DNA of 8,623 nt. Source: Sulfurimonas sp. (GTDB lineage Bacteria; Campylobacterota; Campylobacteria; Campylobacterales; Sulfurimonadaceae). The notes beneath the pieces are model-generated. The model worked only from the letters and a program-made list of their open reading frames with translations. It was not told the origin of the DNA and ran no database searches. The stretch lies in contig JAUSKV010000079.1 of the NCBI GenBank assembly GCA_030646745.1, positions 1 through 8,623 on the forward strand, given 5' to 3'. This document shows, piece by piece, positions 4,988 to 8,623 of the stretch. The stretch's first letter is position 1. Every line of letters begins with the position of its first letter. Both the position numbers and the translations under genes were made by a program.

Positions 4988-5614
4988 TTAGTCTAACTCT
5001 TTTAATATTTCTCTCAAATCTTTAGTCTCAATGACTATATTTGCTTCTTTTTTCAAAATCTCTCTTGCACAAAAAGCTACTCTGCTCCCAGCATGTGCAA
5101 ACATAGATAAATCATTTGCTCCATCTCCGCACACGAGCGTTTCTTCTTCACTTATGCCCAAAATATTTTGCAGTCTTACTAACATATCACCTTTTGAAAA
5201 ATTAAACATCATGTCTCCGCCAACAAGCCCTGTTAGCTTTCCATCTTTTACATGCAGCGCATTAGAAAAATCTGCATCATAACCTAAAATATCTTTGGCA
5301 TAAGTCGTAGCAGTTCTAAACCCGCCGCTAAAGCAGACAACTTTCATGCCTCTGCTCTTAAGCTCTGCAATTGTCTCTTTCGCGCCATTCATGTAGGGTA
5401 AATTATGAGAGATTTTCTCCACTATAGAAAAATCAAGCCCCTTCAAAAGCCCTACTCTCTGCTGAAGCGACTCAAAAAAATCAAGTCTTCCGCTCATCGC
5501 CTCCTCTGTTATGCGACTTACCTCTTCGCCAATGCCAAGCTCCTCCGCAAAAAAATCAATCGTCTCACCATCCATCAGGGTTGAATCAAAATCAAAAACT
5601 GCCAATTTCAACAT
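4988..5614 (-). CDS. serB: Phosphoserine phosphatase (HAD family)
   Basis: SerB removes phosphate from L-3-phosphoserine, the last step of serine synthesis, in the cytoplasm. The 208-residue protein carries the HAD-IB set: motif I DFDSTL with nucleophile Asp8 and Asp10; a helical cap at about 15-75 with MSGRLDFFESLQQRV, the usual substrate-side segment of SerB; motif II SGGF with Ser96; the motif III lysine in NFSKGDML (Lys141); and motif IV CGDGANDLSM with Asp164 and Asp168. The length fits the short SerB without an ACT domain. The ATG is preceded by a weak GAGAG 9 nt away. It is divergent from the MTHFR-family gene with a 54-bp shared promoter region, which links serine and folate one-carbon metabolism. 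Other HAD-IB phosphatases are possible but less likely. Confidence 0.93.
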   Translation of the reverse strand: MLKLAVFDFDSTLMDGETIDFFAEELGIGEEVSRITEEAMSGRLDFFESLQQRVGLLKGLDFSIVEKISHNLPYMNGAKETIAELKSRGMKVVCFSGGFRTATTYAKDILGYDADFSNALHVKDGKLTGLVGGDMMFNFSKGDMLVRLQNILGISEEETLVCGDGANDLSMFAHAGSRVAFCAREILKKEANIVIETKDLREILKELD

Positions 5615-5633
5615 ATATTTTTTCTCTCTTTGT

Positions 5634-5639
5634 TATAAT
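5634..5639 (+). promoter_or_regulatory. Extended -10 box for the MTHFR-family gene
   Basis: TGTTATAAT (5631-5639) is a perfect extended -10 (TG-n-TATAAT). The predicted start is near 5646, giving a leader of ~23 nt before the TTG start. It lies 6 bp from the opposing -10 at 5646-5651. Confidence 0.6.
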
Positions 5640-5645
5640 GCCGCA

Positions 5646-5651
5646 ATTATA
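5646..5651 (-). promoter_or_regulatory. -10 box for serB
   Basis: On the - strand this is a perfect TATAAT. The predicted start is near 5639, with a ~25-nt leader before the serB ATG. Because it lies to the right of the + strand -10, the two promoters face each other and the initiation bubbles would overlap. Confidence 0.55.
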
Positions 5652-5668
5652 GCGAATTAGGATTTTTT

Positions 5669-6580
5669 TTGTTTGATAAACTCATAGATAAATTAAAAAA
5701 TAGCACTTACATCACGCTCGAGACCACTCCGGGGCACTCTCCTGTTTTTACACCCATTATCGACAAAATAGCAGAGTTAGGTTTAGACAAACTTGTGGAT
5801 GGCTTTTCAACAACAGACAACCCTCTTGCAAAACTAAAATACAATGCGCTCTTTGCAGCAAAAATGCTTCAGGACAGATTTAACAAACCCGTCCTTGCAA
5901 CGATGAGCATGCGAGACAGAAATAAAATCGCTCTCCAATCCGATCTGCTCGGTGCGAATGAAGTGGATGTAAGAGCTATTTTAGCCCTCACCGGCGACCC
6001 TGCAACTATCTCCGACCAGCCACACACTAAAGGTGTTTTTGAATCTGACAGCTCGCTTTTATTAGACATAATCTCATGTTTTAACAGCGGTATAAATTAC
6101 GCAGGCAAACCGTTGGCACAAAAACCAAAAGAGATTTACCCTTTTGCAGTAGTAAATGCTTATTCTAAAAATCCTAAAACTCTTCAAAAAAAAATGCAAA
6201 AAAAGATTAAACATGGGGCTTGCGGAATTATTACCCAACCCGTTTATGATTTGGATAGTGCAAAAAGATTGATTGATTTACGCGATGCGGCAAACAGAGA
6301 GTGTTGCAGTGAGTATAAAAATGCAGAACTGATTTTGGGAGTTTTCCCTATAACAAAACTTCGAACTGCTCAATTTTTGTCAGCACATGTTCCCGGAATA
6401 GATGTTCCAAACTCTTGGCTGGAAGCTTTAAGAGTCGCAAGTGAAAGAGGAGTTGAAGAGGAGTATAAAGTTGGATTTGAACTTAGTAAAAATCTCTTTG
6501 ATGAAATAAAAGCATTTCATCCAAAAATTCATCTTATGACTGCAAATCAGTTTCAGATAGCAAAAGATATTTTGATATAA
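5669..6580 (+). CDS. Methylenetetrahydrofolate reductase family protein (divergent from MetF)
   Basis: Family members use a FAD-binding TIM barrel to reduce 5,10-methylene-tetrahydrofolate to 5-methyl-tetrahydrofolate for methionine synthesis. The 303-residue product fits a single-domain bacterial enzyme. ITLETTPGHSP places Glu18 where MetF has the catalytic Glu of its EFFPP motif, though the motif is altered. MRDRNKIALQSDLLGA (about 81-96) and LALTGDP with Asp110 are strongly conserved, and GIITQPVYD with Gln190 matches the TQ motif. The start is TTG at 5669, supported by AGGA (5659-5662) six T's upstream. No ATG lies near the N-terminus in frame; the next Met is about residue 66. The altered first motif suggests a paralogue group distinct from classic MetF, so the substrate is less certain and I leave out the symbol. 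It is divergent from serB. Confidence 0.85.
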   Translation: MFDKLIDKLKNSTYITLETTPGHSPVFTPIIDKIAELGLDKLVDGFSTTDNPLAKLKYNALFAAKMLQDRFNKPVLATMSMRDRNKIALQSDLLGANEVDVRAILALTGDPATISDQPHTKGVFESDSSLLLDIISCFNSGINYAGKPLAQKPKEIYPFAVVNAYSKNPKTLQKKMQKKIKHGACGIITQPVYDLDSAKRLIDLRDAANRECCSEYKNAELILGVFPITKLRTAQFLSAHVPGIDVPNSWLEALRVASERGVEEEYKVGFELSKNLFDEIKAFHPKIHLMTANQFQIAKDILI

Positions 6581-6591
6581 AAACAGCATCT

Positions 6592-6618
6592 TTTTAGAAC
6601 TCTTGATGAGTTCTAAAA
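6592..6618. terminator. Convergent terminator overlapping the cyclic-di-GMP gene stop
   Basis: TTTTAGAACTC (6592-6602) and GAGTTCTAAAA (6608-6618) form a perfect 11-bp stem with a TTGAT loop, between the MTHFR-family gene and the converging GGDEF-EAL gene, whose stop is at 6613-6615. It is symmetric and could serve both strands. No long U-tract follows outside the stem on either side, so the mechanism is less canonical. Confidence 0.6.
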
Positions 6619-8622
6619 GTTGTCAATAAACTCTTTGAACGCATCTATTTCTATTGGTTTACTAAAAAAATAACCCTGTATCTTATTACAATTTAAAAGC
6701 TTAAGCGTATCTACATGCCCTTGTGTCTCAGAACCCTCGGCAATAACATCTTTACCCAAAGCCCTAGCCATGGCTATAATTGTGGCAACAATAGAGCGGT
6801 CATCTTCATCCGTTTCAATATCAAGAACAAAACTTCTATCAATTTTAATCGTTTGGGCCGGCAGCTTTTTGAGATAACTCAGAGATGAATATCCCGTTCC
6901 AAAGTCATCAATAGAGAGTAAAAAGCCAATAGCATGCAACTCATTAAGAATAGAGAGAGCCTTATCTATGTTGCTCATAATATGTGATTCTGTTATTTCA
7001 AGCTCTATATACTGGATATCAACTCCAATTTCACTTACAATACGGCAAATATCACGTATAAAATTTTCACTCTCCAACTGCTTACTTGATACATTTATAG
7101 ATACGGTAAGCATATTTCCGGCTTCATGCAGCGATTTTGTGTCAATGAGAGCCTGTTTTGCAACCCACAATCCAATCTCATATATTTGCCCTGTCTCTTC
7201 AGAAATATTTATAAACTTATCCGGTCTCACAAGCCCTAGTTCGGGGTGCTTCCATCGTATAAGTGCTTCCATGCCATAGACGCTTTTTGTGTCGAGATTG
7301 ACCTTTGGCTGATAAACTAAAAAGAACTCATTATTTTCAATTGCACTGCGAAGATGATTTTCTATATCGATTCTCTCTGTGAGCTTCTCGTTCATAGATT
7401 GGGTATAAAACTGAAAATTGTTTTTTCCTGACTCTTTCACATGATACATGGCGGTGTCTGCAGCTTTTACAAGCTCTTCATAGCTTTGCCCGTCATCAGG
7501 ATAGATACTAATGCCCATACTAACTCCGGTATAGAGTTTATTTGCTTCTATGATAAGTGGCTGTTTAAAAGCATTTATAATATTCTCTGCGATAGAGACA
7601 ACATCCATAGCCGTATCAATATCTTCTACAATTACAGCAAATTCATCTCCGCCTAGCCGTGAGAGAGTGTCTTGTTCTCGAATGGCTTTTTTTATAATTT
7701 TAGAGACTTCAACCAAAAATTTATCACCCATAACATGACCGAGTGTGTCATTCACATTTTTAAAATTATCCATATCAATAAAAAGCAAAGCCATCTTTTT
7801 TTTATTTCGTTTTATAAACGGCATTCTGCTCGCAACTCTCTCCTGAAAAAGCACTCTGTTTGGAAGAGTTGTAAGAGAATCAAAATAGGCAAGGTTATGT
7901 ATCAAATCTTCTTGCTCTTTTTTCTTGGTTACATCGTTCGCAATACTTATAAAATTTGTCAAGGTACCCTCATCATTATGCAAAGCGATTATATTGATTT
8001 CTGCTGTATAGAGCTCACCATTTTTTTTACGGTCAATAATCTCGCCATTCCAATAGCCGTGTGTCATGATGGATGCCCACATCGACTCATAAAACTCATG
8101 ATTGTGCCAACCGGAACTGAGTGCTTTTGGTGTTTGCCCATAAAGCTCCTTAGCTGTGTAGCCACATATTTTACAAAAAGCTTCATTCACCTTGATAATT
8201 TTTTGGAAGGAATCAGTTATAACGATTCCATCGCTCATTTTTGCAAAAACTTCAGAGGCTAACATAAGCTCGTTTTGTGCAATTTTTTGCTTTGTTATAT
8301 CATGCACGGTTCCGATAGAACGGATGACATTACCATCAGCATCAAATTCATGTTCGCATCTCTCTTCAACAAAGCCCATTTCCAAATCTTTTCGAATAAT
8401 ACGATGGATTATATGATATCCCCGTTTTTCATTCACGGAGTCCATGTAACTTTTATTTACAAGCTCAATATCATCAGGATGGATATGTTTTAAAAAGAAC
8501 TCGTAGGTTGCAGCAAACTCTTGAGGAGTGTAGCCAAAAATGCGGTAAACTTCATCAGACCAAAAAAGTTCACCTGAAGCTATTTCAAGTTCCCAGTGAC
8601 CAATGTGAGCCAACTCTTGGGC
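6613..8622 (-). CDS. PAS-PAS-GGDEF-EAL cyclic-di-GMP signalling protein (N-terminus outside window)
   Basis: GGDEF domains make and EAL domains break down cyclic-di-GMP. The frame is open to the window end and begins AQELAHIGHWELEIASGELFWS, a PAS-domain start, so the apparent TTG start at 8613 is an internal Leu codon. With that Leu as 1: PAS 1 at ~1-108 (PAS_3 type), PAS 2 at ~115-230, GGDEF at ~241-402, EAL at ~413-664. GGDEF is intact at 321-325, and the inhibitory-site motif RxxD (REQD, 312-315) sits five residues before it. EAL residues are all present: E449-A-L, Asn507 in INVS, Glu539 in EIT, Asp569-Asp570 in DDFGTG, Lys590, EGSE at 626-629 (usually EGVE) and Gln646. Both activities are therefore plausible. 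No membrane segment is visible in this part. The sensed signal is unknown. Confidence 0.96.
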   Translation of the reverse strand, partial: AQELAHIGHWELEIASGELFWSDEVYRIFGYTPQEFAATYEFFLKHIHPDDIELVNKSYMDSVNEKRGYHIIHRIIRKDLEMGFVEERCEHEFDADGNVIRSIGTVHDITKQKIAQNELMLASEVFAKMSDGIVITDSFQKIIKVNEAFCKICGYTAKELYGQTPKALSSGWHNHEFYESMWASIMTHGYWNGEIIDRKKNGELYTAEINIIALHNDEGTLTNFISIANDVTKKKEQEDLIHNLAYFDSLTTLPNRVLFQERVASRMPFIKRNKKKMALLFIDMDNFKNVNDTLGHVMGDKFLVEVSKIIKKAIREQDTLSRLGGDEFAVIVEDIDTAMDVVSIAENIINAFKQPLIIEANKLYTGVSMGISIYPDDGQSYEELVKAADTAMYHVKESGKNNFQFYTQSMNEKLTERIDIENHLRSAIENNEFFLVYQPKVNLDTKSVYGMEALIRWKHPELGLVRPDKFINISEETGQIYEIGLWVAKQALIDTKSLHEAGNMLTVSINVSSKQLESENFIRDICRIVSEIGVDIQYIELEITESHIMSNIDKALSILNELHAIGFLLSIDDFGTGYSSLSYLKKLPAQTIKIDRSFVLDIETDEDDRSIVATIIAMARALGKDVIAEGSETQGHVDTLKLLNCNKIQGYFFSKPIEIDAFKEFIDNF

Positions 8623-8623
8623 T

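Noticed and set aside
7672..8262. 196-codon open frame on the + strand opposite the GGDEF-EAL gene
   Set aside because: It is a shadow of the - strand gene: its residues are an unstructured mix rich in Cys, Phe and Ile, with no ribosome site and no family motif, while the opposite strand has intact PAS and GGDEF motifs.
1..8623. CRISPR array, insertion sequence, tRNA/rRNA gene or defence system
   Set aside because: I saw no regularly spaced repeats, transposase-like frame, terminal inverted repeats with target duplications, cloverleaf sequence or recognisable defence protein; all long frames are accounted for by core genes.

Overview
The window is an AT-rich, tightly packed stretch of bacterial chromosome. 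The proteins and gene order point to a Campylobacterota (epsilonproteobacterial) genome, probably a Sulfurimonas-like or related free-living sulfur oxidiser. The support is the rpsF-ssb-rpsR ribosomal operon with short intergenic gaps, a short DprA of the Helicobacter/Campylobacter type preceded by a YibQ-like divergent polysaccharide deacetylase, and a multidomain PAS-GGDEF-EAL protein of the kind abundant in free-living members. The genus is an inference; no rRNA or other marker is present.

Layout. (1) 2-481 (+) is the 3' half of queA (tRNA queuosine modification). It converges on dprA and ends 5 bp from it, and a two-way terminator hairpin is folded into the last codons of dprA. (2) 487-2418 (-) is a two-gene unit: a membrane-anchored YibQ-like deacetylase followed after 9 bp by dprA (DNA uptake/recombination). 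(3) 2419-3988 (+) is the rpsF-ssb-rpsR operon with a promoter, a structured ~97-nt leader and an intrinsic terminator. The leader holds a CCG trinucleotide next to a hairpin, which suggests S6:S18 autoregulation. It also holds a 13-codon upstream ORF whose stop overlaps the rpsF start codon. (4) 4066-4850 (-) carries two small poorly characterised genes: a secreted three-cysteine protein and a cytoplasmic protein that looks like sigma-70 region 4. (5) 4988-6580 is a divergent pair, serB (-) and an MTHFR-family gene (+), sharing a 54-bp gap in which two perfect TATAAT boxes face each other. (6) 6613 to the window end (-) is a long cyclic-di-GMP enzyme (PAS-PAS-GGDEF-EAL), cut by the window end.

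How the parts connect. rpsF, ssb and rpsR give two 30S proteins that bind rRNA as a pair plus the single-stranded DNA-binding protein. SSB and DprA both act on single-stranded DNA, though their genes are transcribed apart. SerB makes serine, the main one-carbon donor to folate, and the divergent MTHFR-family gene would act on the resulting methylene-folate, so the shared promoter region makes biochemical sense. No mobile element, CRISPR array, tRNA or rRNA was seen. The region reads as conserved core chromosome, and the most interesting material is in the small regulatory spaces rather than in a new gene cluster.
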